Assembly: GCA_039621445.1 (NCBI GenBank)
Contig: CP154955.1
Span: 7,862,241 to 7,926,240 of the forward strand
Origin: Euglena gracilis
Lineage: Eukaryota; Euglenida; Euglenophyceae; Euglenales
DNA: 64,000 nt
Direction: 5' to 3'
Shown here: positions 10,746 to 21,124 of the stretch, one piece after another
Layout: each line of letters opens with the position of its first letter
Position numbering within the stretch: the first letter of the stretch is position 1
Program-made: the position numbers and the translations under genes
Notes under the pieces: generated by a model
Database searches by the model: none
The model's input: only the letters and a program-made list of their open reading frames with translations
What the model was told of the DNA's origin: nothing

Positions 10746-10882
10746 CAGGGCGGGATTGAGGTTGAGGATTTCAAAAAAAGTCAACCTCAACCTCAACCTC
10801 AATGTTACCTCAATGTCCAAAATTCAAAAAAACGAACTCACAAAAAGCATGGATTGGACCATATCCTCTTCTAAAACCTTCC
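10746..10882. other. GTTGAGG / CAACCTCA inverted blocks
   Basis: GATTGAGGTTGAGG followed by CAACCTCAACCTCAACCTCA forms an inverted pair, as at 8105-8200. No gene. Confidence 0.4.
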
Positions 10883-13015
10883 TCTACTACAAAAAAGAGG
10901 TGGCGGACGCCGGTTCTGTCCAAAGTCCGGCGTTCCGGACGCCGGTTCCGTCCGAAGGACGAAGGACAGAACCGGCGTCCGGAACGCCGGGCTTTGGACA
11001 TACAGGGGGGAAGAAAATTCCGCAGCGCTTAAGATGCACGCGCCCAACTTGGCGGCGCTTTATTCCGCGCACGGGCCACGGTTCGAAATTAAATTACCGC
11101 GCCCTGGCGACTCGAAATATCCCGACACGGAGAAAAACGCCTTCTGGTTGTTTTCTCCAGCGGATTTTTTCGGTTGCGCACGAAGTTGGCCGAAAATTTT
11201 GGACACCGTGAGAGGACGTCCCCATCCAAAGGTGTTTTTTTCTAGTCAGTCCACTTTGCCAACGGCATAAAGGGGTTAATAACTCTTTCCTAGGCACTGG
11301 TAAAATGGACTGGCTCCCCCCCCGGGAGAAAAACCGAGGTTTTTAACAGGTTTTCGGGTGGTTTTGTTCACTTTTCCACTGGATAGCTTTGCTGGAAATC
11401 CCACTAGCCAAATTTGGACTGGCTGCAGTCCAGCCCCCCCCCCCCCCCCCGGGCAAACCAAATGCCTGCCACGGGGGGTACTGTCCAGCCAATCGGCTGG
11501 ACACTGGCTGGGCACAGGAAAAAATGGACCAGCCAGACCCCCAAACGGAAAAAAAAAATACTCAGGGGGGGGGCAAAAATGGCCCTTGGGCGTTGCACCA
11601 AAACTGACCAAAAATTTGGCACCAAAACTGGCCAGGATGTGGAACCAAACCATTGAAAAGCAAATCAGATTGACCATAACGTTGCAAACAAAAACCAGAC
11701 AAACAAAAACCATCGACTTTTTAGGCAAAGCAACAGGAATCAGAAAACACACGACAGCCATTTCCAACAACATGGAGCAGTTTAGCAGGGACATGCTCAG
11801 GTCCAGATTAGTCCAGACAAACTCCTTCCAATAAGTTCATTTCACCTCAAGCCACCTGTGTACAGGGTCTCAGCAGTATATGCTTGAGCTATTGTGAGAC
11901 TACAAGTGTGTGACAATAATCTGCAACACCTCAGCTGCTGACAGCCACGTTTGCATGATGGACTTCGGCAAACTCTTGTCAGTGATCTGTTGAAGAGAGA
12001 AGAACATTCGCTGACACCATTGCCTGGCAAACCTCTGTCATCGGAGAGCTTGATGCTGAGAGAAGTCAGTGTCTTCTGATATTTTTCAGTCTTGTCACTC
12101 ATCACAGCATCAAACATCCCGCATATGGGCTTCACAGAAACGACAGTAAGATCTCTTGGCACCAGCAAACAAACATCCTGTGAATGTTTTCGGAAATTAG
12201 TTGAAAAATTTTATGTCGCCTAATTGCCAATCGCAGTTAATTCCGCGTTTCTAAATCCGTGTGAACTCCGTTCCCGCATAATATAATCGCGGGGTTTTAC
12301 ACACGGATTAAAACGAGCTGGATATAAGCGATACGGAATATTCTTCCCCCCTGTAGCGTCTGCCACCTTTTGTTTAAGCCGCCACCTCTTGTTTAAGCCG
12401 GCATTTTAGAGACGCCGGGTTCAGGACAGAACCGGCGTCCCCAACCTTCGGCCAAAGGACACTCCTGGGACCAATCTCTGACCACTGATCTGCAATGTCA
12501 CACCACTTTGCACTTCACCAAATTCCGGCGATCGTGAGGGTATTTCTGGCTGTGTCAATTGTCCAAGTACAAACTCACCCCTCAATCGAAAGCTCTTTTC
12601 ATCGGACAACTGGCGATCACCACCAAATTCAGCCACACCGCCTGGAGCTCTTATTTTCTGTCACTGGGAAATCCTAATTTCACAACTCTGGTGCCCCCAA
12701 GGCCCCTCAGGTGGTGGATTCGAAGAGAAAAAACGTTTATGTAGGGTTTATTCAGCATCTTAAACCAAAAGTCACTGAAAATTGCCACAAGTTTCGACTC
12801 AGATTCTGGCCGATCCGACCATTGCGAGCGTATCTCGGGCTGCATGCAACGTTAGGGTACCAAGTTACCCCTCGATCGAAAGCTCTTTTCAACAGACGAC
12901 CAGCGGTGCTCATCAGATCTTTCCACGCTGCACGGTACTCTATTTCCAAATCTGGGCCAATTTTCACCAAATTTGGATATACACCCCAGTGGTCCCTAGA
13001 TGGCAAAATTCATTG
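10883..13015. repeat. Large dispersed repeat, copy A, interrupted by 11003-12353
   Basis: Outside the TA-flanked insertion this matches the reverse complement of 21330-22049 with only a few mismatches per 100 by eye. It includes GACGCCGGTTCTGTCC blocks and two diverged internal half-units, each containing GAAAGCTCTTTTCA (about 12582 and 12881). Its right end abuts the retroelement at 13016, cutting that element just past the zinc knuckle. Open frames inside differ between copies and look non-coding. Confidence 0.75.
11003..12353. mobile_element. TA-flanked DNA element, 1.35 kb
   Basis: 20-bp TIRs CAGGGGGGAAGAAAATTCCG and its inverse with one mismatch, flanked by TA (11001-11002, 12354-12355). 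The uninterrupted copy at 21330-22049 gives an approximate empty site at the corresponding GGCTTTGGACA. The interior has C runs and CAGCC blocks (11290-11650) and several open frames, none recognised as a transposase. Confidence 0.7.
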
Positions 13016-14648
13016 TAGATATCACCAGGGAGGGAGTTGTCATCAGCCCGTTGTTCTTTTTTGGCTTGGAATCCGGCACGTTGAGCCAAGGAGGTGAGGA
13101 AGTCTTGGACCGCTGCATGTCGCTTGTACAGGTTGTTGAATTTGCAACATAGCAGGTGATGTCCAGAAACATCCAATGTTCCCTGGCACTTTGGGCAGTG
13201 TGTCTTTCCAGAAGAGGCTCCCTCTGTGAGCGTCATGCCAATGTTCCACCGCAAAAGGCATCGAAATTCAGCGGAAGGCAACAAAGTGCGGGTGCCTGTG
13301 CTTGGGGTGGCGGCCGCCCAAGCCATGGCATGAGGCTGGCATTGGCTGGCAAATCGGACTTGGTCAGTAGCGGGCAGGGTTCTTGCTAGGACTGTTTGCC
13401 GTGCCGTGGAGAACTGTCCATTCCACCACTTCTGGGAGGTGTGAGGGCTTTGCGCGTCTTTCAAGAGTGACAGGTCATCGACCCATTGCACAAGTGGGGC
13501 AACGTTGCCAAGGAGGGTTGATGCTTCTTGGAGGCATACCAAAGTGTCTAAGGGGGCCCTGGGGAATGCCGAAGGAATGCCAAGGGTTTCGGGGCCCCGA
13601 CGGATGTATTCCACAATGCCAGCAATCCGAGCTGGTAAACGAATGTGTCCTGGATCAGAGATGCCGAGTCCACCGAGCCGGATGGGGAGGCAAACTTGTT
13701 CCCATTGTTCAGGTGAGCAAGGGCCGCCAACTATTCCTTCAAAGCAGTGTCGGAGGGTTGTACGAAAAGCTGCACATTCTGGGCGGCCTGTGGAAAGAGG
13801 TGTGGCACGAAGAAGGTCATTGACTTTGCATGATGTCAGGCAATATCGTAGGATGGTGAACTGCAGGTGTGCCTGGGGGAGCCTTGAGAGGGAGTCACAC
13901 GCCTTCACAACACCATCCACACGTTTGCGCCAGATCTGTCGGCAAAAGCGTCACCTTCGGGATGGCAGAGTGGCACACCAAGGACCTTGACCCCGGAGTC
14001 CTTCACGAATGGAATAATTGGTACTTGGGGGCTGTCTGGTGGGATGGCGTCCGAAAAGCACGCATGGTTGCCGGCCGAGGTGAAAGAGGGGCCCCACAGG
14101 TTGCACTTTGCAAGGTTGACAGCAAGGCCCCGTTTCCCAGCCTCCCTGGAGAGAGTGGACAGTGCTGAGTGGAGTTGCATGGGGGAACCCAAAAGGTGCC
14201 CATCGTCGAGGTACCAGCCTTGCCACTCCACAGAGGCGGACAAATTGTCGAGCATGTCTTGTAGACCCCATGCAAAGAGGGCGGGGCCACACGGATCCCC
14301 TTGCTGTGCTCCACGGGCAGATGGCAACATCGATTTCCCACAGAACAGGCGAGAATGTTGGCTATAACAGCTCTCCAGCCATGGCAGGGCGGATGGGCAT
14401 CTCCGGCGAACACTGTCGAGGGCTGAGGCACGAAACATGCTGTTGAAGGCGTTTGTGAGGTCAACTTGAAGCAAGCCCCACCGTTCTTCTTTCTTATTGT
14501 GAAGATCATCAACCATCTGTTGCAGACCCATGGCTGTTAGGCTGCAAGCATTTCTGACTCCGACACCCGTTTGCAGGGGGCACAGGTCCTTAAGTGATTG
14601 GGTCACTGAAGGGTGGTGCATCACCACTTTGGCCACCAATCGTCGTAG

Positions 14649-15107
14649 GGAGGCTAGGCGCGCCGCTCGGGGGGGTCCGGGGCCCCCCCTCCCCCCCCCC
14701 CCCGCGCGGCCCCTGCGCGGCCGCCCGCGCGGCCGCTCGCCCCCCCCCTGGACCCCCCCCTCCCCCCCTGTGCCTAGCATAGCCAAGAAAAAAAATTTTG
14801 GTGAAAAATCGCGACTTTTTTGAAGCCCAAAAATGACCAAAAATGACCATTTTCGGACACAAAATGGCAAATTTGGGGGCCGCGCGCTCTGCGCGAGGCC
14901 AAAAAAGCACTTTTTTGGTCAAAAATGGCCCAAAAATGGCCAAAAATGACCACTTTTTGGACCCAAAAATCCCCGATTTTAGGATGCGTTCCGCCCGCGC
15001 GGCGGCCCTCGGCCCCCCCCCCCCCCCCCCTCCCCCCCGCGCGGCCGCCCGCGCGGCCGCTCGCCCCCCCTCAGCCCCCCCCCCCCCCCCCGCTGTGCCT
15101 AGCCTCC
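14649..15107. mobile_element. GGAGGCTAGGC TIR element, full copy B, inside the reverse transcriptase
   Basis: Same perfect 11-bp TIRs as 9748-10208; duplication TAG at 14646-14648 and 15108-15110. Removing the element and one TAG rejoins the conserved RPIAAGECLRRLVAK block of the reverse transcriptase, an internal control for the element's ends. Confidence 0.9.
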
Positions 15108-16138
15108 TAGGCACTCACCAGCAGCGATTGGGCGGGTGCCATCAGCCGCTGGTTCACCACCATTCTGTGGGTTGGCGGCTGCCTTACGCAAGGGTGTTAG
15201 GGTTGCCGATGATAGAATCGGAGCCATGAGGGGGTGGACTCCTTTGGAGATGCAATCTGTGACAAATTTGTCCAAGCATTCAAGGAGATCCTCAGCTCGC
15301 GATCCTGGCAAGTCTGCAAGCATGCTCCGAAGGTGATCTGGGCGGAGCCCAGACGGCCCCGGAGCGGAGTCTTTTGGGAAGGTGCAGATGAGTTTCCGCA
15401 GAGCAAACGTTCGGTCCCGCAAGGTTTCCGGATCTCTCGCAAATTGCAATTGGCGAGACGGGCCCCACGTTCCAAAACCAGGGGACTCTTCAAATGGGTG
15501 GAGGGCATGCAACCGAGCCAAGACAGTAGGATCTGAGGAGTCCTGTACTCCGTCAGAAGTGAGAACACGACATGCCTTGGAGATGGCGCCGTGCCCGACA
15601 AGAGTTTCGACCCGGTTGAGAAGGCGCTCCCTGTGGACACTTTCTTCATTTGAGGCTGCAAGACGAGTGCGAGCAGCTGGAGGAGGTAACTCCGGTAGTG
15701 CGGAATCTTCCCAACTATCCTTCACGGGACGTTGGAGATACAGACGGGCACGCTCTGCAGCCTTCCGACCAACGTGAGCCCAATGGGTCTTACCCCCTCT
15801 TTTCAAGGGGCAGAGGACAGCCTTCGGGAAGGCCCACAGGGAGTGTAAGGTCAACCAACTTGGATTTGCATTGAAGTTCCGTAGCAATGTCACAAAAGTG
15901 CAAGTGACTTGGACAACTGCTCCGCGAGGAATGTGCACCAAGGTGGGCCGTGAGTCCAAACCGATTTCTGCAAAAGAAGGCGACAAGGTTGCCCCGTCAT
16001 CTGGGAACGCACCCGGGGGAACAGAGCAAGATACTCGGCGTTGCCTGCTGTCCTGTGAGTTGGGTAACATGGCCACGTCCCCTTGGGAGTGTGAAGCGGG
16101 CTGACCAGGGCGACTGACACCGGCACCGACAGGAGATA

Positions 16139-16317
16139 CCACCCCCCCCCCCCTTTATTGTCCCACCGACCTGCCCCCGGGAGGCCCGACCGGACAATAA
16201 AGGGGGGGGACAATAAAGGGGTACGAAAGGAATTTCATTGGCCGGACCAAAAAAAACCCCCGTCGGCCGGGGCCCAGGGACAATAAAGGGGGGGGGGACA
16301 ATAAAGGGGGGGGGTGG
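16139..16317. mobile_element. TA-flanked C-run TIR element in the retroelement linker
   Basis: 179 bp, TIRs CCACCCCC..TTTATTGTCC and inverse, TA at 16137-16138 and 16318-16319. Removing it with one TA joins RSCAI to SPVGAGVSRP in one frame. Closely related copies at 1-169 and 22710-22867. Confidence 0.85.
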
Positions 16318-16641
16318 TATGGCACACGATCGTTGGGGTGGTTGAGCGGTCGTCGTCGATGAAGAAGCAGTAGTTGACTGAATGGGCAGGTGTGTTGGTG
16401 TTGGTGGTTGTGGTGAGGGTAAAGACACAGGGTGGATGTTGTCCATCAAGGGAAGGAATGAAGCATTTTGGTGGTCCTGTAGCCATTGGCCACCAGTATC
16501 AAGGCCGGACACTCCGGAAGCAGTCGGCAGGGCGAAAGGGAGTTGTGGGAAAACCGGCAGCGCATTCATCGGAAACCAGGAGCCATGGGCTGTGCCAAGC
16601 TGAGAACATTGAGAGGCTGTTGACATTTCAACGTCGTCTTC

Positions 16642-16668
16642 AGGGCCTGGGTTGGCTTCCACATCACC
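16642..16668 (-). other. 2A-like ribosome-skipping motif
   Basis: Encodes GDVEANPGP, an exact match to the D(V/I)ExNPGP consensus. In other organisms such motifs near the N-terminus of non-LTR retrotransposon proteins make the ribosome skip a peptide bond between Gly and Pro. The residues just upstream are polar rather than the usual hydrophobic run, so activity here is not certain. Confidence 0.75.
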
Positions 16669-16922
16669 ACAGGTCAGGGCTTCTTCTCCCCTCCCAGAAG
16701 AGGCGTGGTGCTTGATTTTTACAGGGCCCTGCGTCTTTGAAAACCGCTGGTGCAGACTGGTGTTAGCGGGGTTTCCAAAAAAGGAGGCAAGCATATTTTT
16801 TGGAGTGTTTGGCTGGTGGGTGGGTGGGTGGGTGGGTCTGGCAATGAAAACCAAAACTGTGAAAAGATGTCCGATGCCTGGTGTGAGATGACAGAGGCAA
16901 GGTTGGAGGACAATGTTTGAAA

Positions 16923-17448
16923 CAGGGGGGGGGAATAATTGATATCGGAGGCCTTCGGAAAAATTGCGGAAAAATTGCGGAAAAATTGCGGAAATTGCGG
17001 AAAAACTGCGGAAAAATTGATATCGGGTATACACATTTCTGTCTGAGGGGACTTAGAAAATTTTCAATTGTGAGGTTCAGAACACCGCAACACCCACGTC
17101 GATGCAGGCGAGCACAAATCAACACGCTTGATGTTTTTTGCACAGGTGGGACGCACCAATTCTGTAACCAGTGGTGCACCTGTGAGAAAAATTGGTAAAC
17201 TGGGGGGGAAAAAAACAACAAACCACAATAGCACACCTGTTGATCCATTTGAAGAATGGCTTGAACTCATTGCATCTTCCATCTTCGGTGGTGGGAAAAA
17301 AATTTTGCGGGAAAAAAAATGGGAAAAAATTGCGGAAAAATTGCGGAAATTGCGGAAAAATTGCGGAAAATTGCGGAAAATTGCGGAAATTGCGGAAAAT
17401 TGCGGAAATTGCGGAAAAATTGCGGATATCAATTTTTCCCCCCCCCTG
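16923..17448. mobile_element. CAGGGGGG TIR element with 7-bp duplication
   Basis: Ends CAGGGGGGGGAATAATTGATATC-like and its inverse; flanks TTTGAAA at 16916-16922 and 17449-17455. The interior holds two runs of (GGAAAAATTGC) repeats. Removal with one duplication joins the minus-strand retroelement frame (PPRLLSN to IVLQPC). Confidence 0.75.
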
Positions 17449-17859
17449 TTTGAAAGCAATCTGGGGGGTTGGTTGGGGAAGATGTCATCACCAGAAGGTT
17501 TCCTTGCATGCAAAAGGAAAGGTTGATGATGGGTGACCTTTGGAGACCCAAAGAATGGTTGTATGCATGGTGGGTTTGCAGAGGTTGGCCATGATAGACT
17601 GAAACAGACTGAAATGGTGTGACAGGGGGGCCTTTGCAGGCCCAGTGACTTTGCAGGACACTGGGGTAAAAAGGTGTCACTGGGGGGTTGGGGTGGCAAA
17701 ATGTTTTTCAATGTCAAGTCAAAACTGCTGCAAAATGTATCACAGCTTTTGGTGTAAGATGTGCTGTGAAAACTGGGGGTTTGCCATTTCAATTGATCAG
17801 AAGTTTGGGATGCAATGCAGAACACAGAAGAGAAGACACTGGAGCTGAGAGTAGCACTT

Positions 17860-18000
17860 AATGGTTGGCAGATGGGGGGCCTTTGCAGGCCCAAAGGGGG
17901 GGGCCTTTGCAGGCCCAGATGAGGGGGCCTTTGCAGGCCCAGATGAGGGGGCCTTTGCAGGCCCAAAGGGGGGGGCCTTTGCAGGCCCAGAAGGTGCCAC
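17860..18000. repeat. 30-bp tandem repeat, five units
   Basis: Five units of GGGGGGCCTTTGCAGGCCCA with short variable spacers, plus a lone unit near 17625. They lie at the 5' end of the minus-strand retrotransposon and are translated in its frame as LGLQRPP units. Similar monomer arrays in other retrotransposons act as promoters; here that is a guess. Confidence 0.75.
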
Positions 18001-18049
18001 CAGGGCTGAGCAGCCCAGTACGCCACTGACGACAGCATGTCCAGCTGGC

Positions 18050-18290
18050 TGCAGCAGAAGAAAGTGGCTCCAGTACCAGCTTCCAGCTTCTGCCTGCACC
18101 AGCAGGACTACTTCTGCTGCACCACCAAAGTGCACCAGCAGGGCTTCAGGGCGTCTTCTGCCTGCACCAGCAGGACTTCAAGGCTTCTGCTGCCTGCACC
18201 AGCGGGACTTCAGTACTTCTTCCTTCTTCTGCCTGCACCAGCAGGACTTGTAAGTGACTCTCAATGGCAATTGAAAACTTGACTTGTATA
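18050..18290. repeat. CTGCACCAGCAGGACTTC hairpin repeats
   Basis: Six or more copies of CTGCACCAGCAGGACT, each an imperfect hairpin, upstream of the retroelement's tandem array. May be part of its 5' region. No gene. Confidence 0.55.
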
Positions 18291-18383
18291 CTTGACCCCA
18301 CCAGGGGCTTTCAATTGTCCGCCATGTATTATGCGGAAAAAAATAGACACTCAGAAAGTAACCCGTGATTTTTTTTTTTTTTT

Positions 18384-18477
18384 AGGCACGGCTCGGCACG
18401 GCTCGGCACGGCTCGGCACGGCTCGGCACGGCTCGGCACGGCTCGGCACGGCTCGGCACGGCTCGGCACGGCTCGCA
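18384..18477. repeat. 10-bp tandem repeat GGCACGGCTC, nine units
   Basis: Nine near-perfect head-to-tail units immediately before the poly(A) tail of the minus-strand retroelement; probably its 3' tail repeat. Confidence 0.9.
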
Positions 18478-18705
18478 CGTGTCTCGCGCGTGTCGTGCCC
18501 GCGCGTCGCCCGTGCGAGCGTGTCGCCCGTGTCGGCGTGCTGTTCTTTGCCGTCGGGACGGGTCACCGCGAGCCGTTGCACCCGCCTGTCACTTGGGCGG
18601 TTTCACTTCGATTCTCGCTGGCCTTACCCAGAGGGGTGTGGGCCCTTTTCTATTTTTTTTTTTTTGCGTCAGAGATGGTGCTACCATGTCCTCTTCCGAG
18701 GGGTC

Positions 18706-19297
18706 TCACCTCGGGCGGGTGCACTGGATGCGAATGGGGCCGACTAGGGTCCCATCCTCGGCGTGACGCACTCTTTGCCATCCTTCCATGTCCACCGCCG
18801 CCACTGCGGTGGCTCCTTGTATGCTCCTGGTTCTCGACGGCATCTCTTGCGGCGTGGCTGTTGGAGGTAACTCCTCTTGCCCTCTGGTTGTAGCGGCGGC
18901 AGAGAGCTGTTCCGCCACAAAGGCCATCAAGGTTGCGGATATACGTTGCCAAATGTCTGCGGCCATGTGCTGCCTTGCCCATCCTTGCTTGTCACCAAGG
19001 GCTTGCTTCACCAGACGGCCAAGGAGACCAGACCCCAATGGGCCCAGGCCTGACCACGGATGGAAGGACAGAGGGCTGAATAACCATCCTGCGGCTTCGC
19101 ATACCGGTTGGTTCTTCGTGACCTTCTTGTGTTCCATTGCTGCCATGTTCTTTAAAGCAATATTCTCGTCCCACGACAAATCTTTCCGGAGGGGGTGGAA
19201 CACTACGAGGTCGACTGCCAACGGCCCCACAGGGTCAACCCCTTGTAGGGCGACATCCGCTGGGCGCATCTTCCCACCGATGGCCCGTGATTGTTAG
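18706..19297 (-). pseudogene. Retrotransposon C-terminal endonuclease-like domain fragment
   Basis: The minus frame reads GKMRPADVALQG, then PLAVDLVVFHPL, AMEHKKVTKNQ, a GW and a helical tail, ending at 18706. The spacing of Asp, acidic and Lys residues suits a PD-(D/E)XK-type restriction-like endonuclease as found at the C-terminus of R2-like elements, but this is inferred by eye. It starts where the retroelement at 13016-18038 stops, so it may belong to the same or a related family; it is a separate 5'-truncated insertion. Confidence 0.55.
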
Positions 19298-19316
19298 GAA
19301 CTGTTAACCCGTGATT

Positions 19317-20035
19317 GTTAGGAACTGCTGTATCTTAATCAGATTCGCGCGATGTTTCACGGGCACGTTCGCCCCGTGGTCACCCAAGCGCACCGCCGCG
19401 GGCACCAGAGCCCGGAGCGGGCTGCCCGACAGCGCGACCTCCACCTGCAACCGAGCTTCCTGTACGACCACCCCACAGCCATCAGAGTCCTGAACGGCAA
19501 CTGACCTCTTCCCCAACACCTCGCGGCTCGGCCCCCCGTGCACCTTGCAGACCCGGTCACTCGAGCACCCCGCCACCCGATCACCCGGGGGCCACGCCAC
19601 CCGGTCACCCGAGTACCCAGGCTGCTAAAGCCCCCGCTTAACCCCTTCTGACGATCCATGGGTCTCCCCATCTGCACACAGCTCCCTCCTCCCCACCTAA
19701 CCACTGCTGACTATCCATGGGGTCGCCCCATCTGTACATAGCTTCCCTCTCCCCTGAACACTCAAATCCAGTAGGCTGTGCCACTGGTCGGTGGACTCGG
19801 TTCGCCCCACCACCGTTTCGGGGAACGTTCGCTGACTCATTGGCCACTTTTAACAACCGTTTTCATGGTGTACCAGCAAGTAGTGTGCTATCTGACTGAC
19901 TGCCCTATTTCAACAATCATTGTGCCTATTGTGGTGTACATCCACAATGAACGATTAATCGCCATGGGCCGAACGATTCAATTAATCGACGATGACAAAC
20001 AATTAATCGATTAATTGATTAATCGAAACAGTCCT
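19317..20035. other. No gene recognised
   Basis: Mixed-composition sequence with a string of CACCCGGTCACCCGAG-type short repeats near 19555-19615, a duplicated CCATGGG(G)TC(T/G)CCCCATCTG block (19657, 19716) and ATTAATCGA repeats near 19950-20030. Short frames only. Confidence 0.4.
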
Positions 20036-20280
20036 ACCGTAACTGTAACCGTATACCTAATCCTAACCCTAATCCCTGACCACATCCCTGGCGTTGACCC
20101 TAACCCAAACCTTGACCCTAACCTTAACCCTAAATGTATCCCTAACCCGAACCCGAACCCAAACCTTATCCCTAACCCTTACCCTAACCCTAACCCTGGC
20201 TGCGTCTCTGACCGTATCCCTCACCCGAACCTATCCAAACCCAAACCCTAACTCTAACCGTATCCTGAATCCTAACCCTA
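20036..20280. repeat. Degenerate CCCTAA telomere-like array, part 1
   Basis: Many CCCTAA, CCCTGA and CCGTATC units, roughly 6-12 bp apart, all with the C-rich strand on plus. Too degenerate for an active chromosome end; reads as an interstitial or subtelomeric remnant of a TTAGGG-type array. Confidence 0.75.
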
Positions 20281-20601
20281 GGGGGTGTCTCCCCCGCGTC
20301 CCCCCCGCGTCCCACTTTGGAACCAAAATTTTATTCTCGAGACAGCCAAATTTAGGAGGCTGATTCCTAATTTCAGGCAAATTTGAGGTTGGTGATTCCT
20401 AATTTGGTGTGGGTGATTCCTAATTTGTGGTGGGTGATTCCTAATTTGGGGTTGGTGATTCCTAATTTGTTGTGGTAGAATCCTAATTTGGCGAAAATTT
20501 TCTCGTAGCAAATTCCTAATTTCACCGTCCCAAAAATGGCGTCTCCCCCGCGTCCCCCCCCGCGTCCCCCCCCGCGTCCCCCCCGCGTCCCAGACACCCC
20601 C
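20281..20601. mobile_element. GGGGGTGTCT element inside the telomere-like array
   Basis: Ends GGGGGTGTCT and AGACACCCCC are inverted; subterminal CCCCCGCGTCC blocks on both sides; six TGATTCCTAATTT units in the middle. Flanks are CTA and ATA, an imperfect 3-bp duplication. Related to 5565-5902. Confidence 0.6.
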
Positions 20602-20855
20602 ATAACTCTAACGCCGAACCCTAACCCTAACTCTAACCGTGTCCCTAACTCTAACATTGACCGTATCCCAAACCCTAACCCTGACCCTGACTGTATCCCC
20701 AGCCCGAACCCTAACCGTGTCCTTAACCCTGACACCAACCGTTTCCCTAACCCCAACCCTGACCGCATCCCGCATGTCCCATAACCCTGTCCCTAAATGT
20801 GTCCCTAACCCAAGCCCTAACCCTACCCTATCCCCAACCCCAACCCTAACCAGGG
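20602..20855. repeat. Degenerate CCCTAA telomere-like array, part 2
   Basis: Same CCCTAA / CCGTGTCC-type units and orientation as 20036-20280, so the element between them inserted into one original array. Confidence 0.75.
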
Positions 20856-21124
20856 TATGAATTAGAGCTGAGCTCTTTGGGAACCCCTCCCCCCCCCCCC
20901 CCCCCCCCCCCCGCCCCCCCCCCTCCCCCCCCCCCCCCCCCCCCGGTTCCTCATTTTCTGCTCGGAAACACTTTTTCATGGCCCGGGAGGCCAAAAAACA
21001 TGGTTTTGGGCCAATTTTTTTTGATTTTTTTTGACCCAAAAATTGCCCAAAACGGGCCCAAACGGGGGGTCAGTGGGTCGAAAAAACGCCCATTTTCGGC
21101 TCGAAAACACTTTTTCTGGATTAC
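20856..21124. other. Long C runs and A/T-rich spacer
   Basis: C runs of about 25 and 20 near 20887-20945, then GGGCCAA(A)A(T/C)-type low complexity. No gene. Confidence 0.5.

Larger units (their letters stand above)
13016..18038 (-). pseudogene. Non-LTR retrotransposon ORF: 2A-like peptide, reverse transcriptase, zinc knuckle
   Basis: Read on the minus strand in four blocks: 18038-17449, 16922-16318, 16138-15108 and 14648-13016. The gaps are three TIR elements; removing each with one target duplication keeps the frame open. In order: tandem 30-bp repeats encoding LGLQRPP units; GDVEANPGP (16642-16668), a 2A-like ribosome-skipping motif; a linker; reverse transcriptase with RPIAAGE, VDLTNAFN, GAQQGDP and the catalytic YLDD (14202-14213); then a CPKC...H..CC zinc knuckle (13147-13197). 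The expected C-terminal restriction-like endonuclease is missing because repeat copy A abuts at 13016. The true start is uncertain; a Met at 16794 lies just upstream of the 2A motif. RT plus zinc knuckle before the missing part resembles elements with a C-terminal endonuclease (R2-like layout). Inactive as it stands. Confidence 0.8.
18371..19304 (-). mobile_element. 5'-truncated non-LTR retrotransposon insertion
   Basis: Minus-strand insertion flanked by TAACCCGTGATT at 18359-18370 and 19305-19316. Its 3' end is a poly(A) tail (T run to 18383) preceded by nine 10-bp units GAGCCGTGCC; another A run lies at about 18653-18665. The body encodes a C-terminal retroelement domain (next feature). Truncation at the 5' end, a poly(A) tail and a target duplication are hallmarks of target-primed reverse transcription. 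Confidence 0.8.

Noticed and set aside
12964-13015. Natural C-terminus of the retrotransposon protein
   Set aside because: These codons belong to the dispersed repeat copy A; the retroelement sequence stops at 13016.
18351-18581. Arg/Ala-rich peptide (minus)
   Set aside because: Product of the 10-bp tandem tail repeat of a retroelement.
20036-20855. Active telomere or chromosome end
   Set aside because: Units are degenerate, interrupted by an element, and both flanks continue as ordinary repeat sequence.
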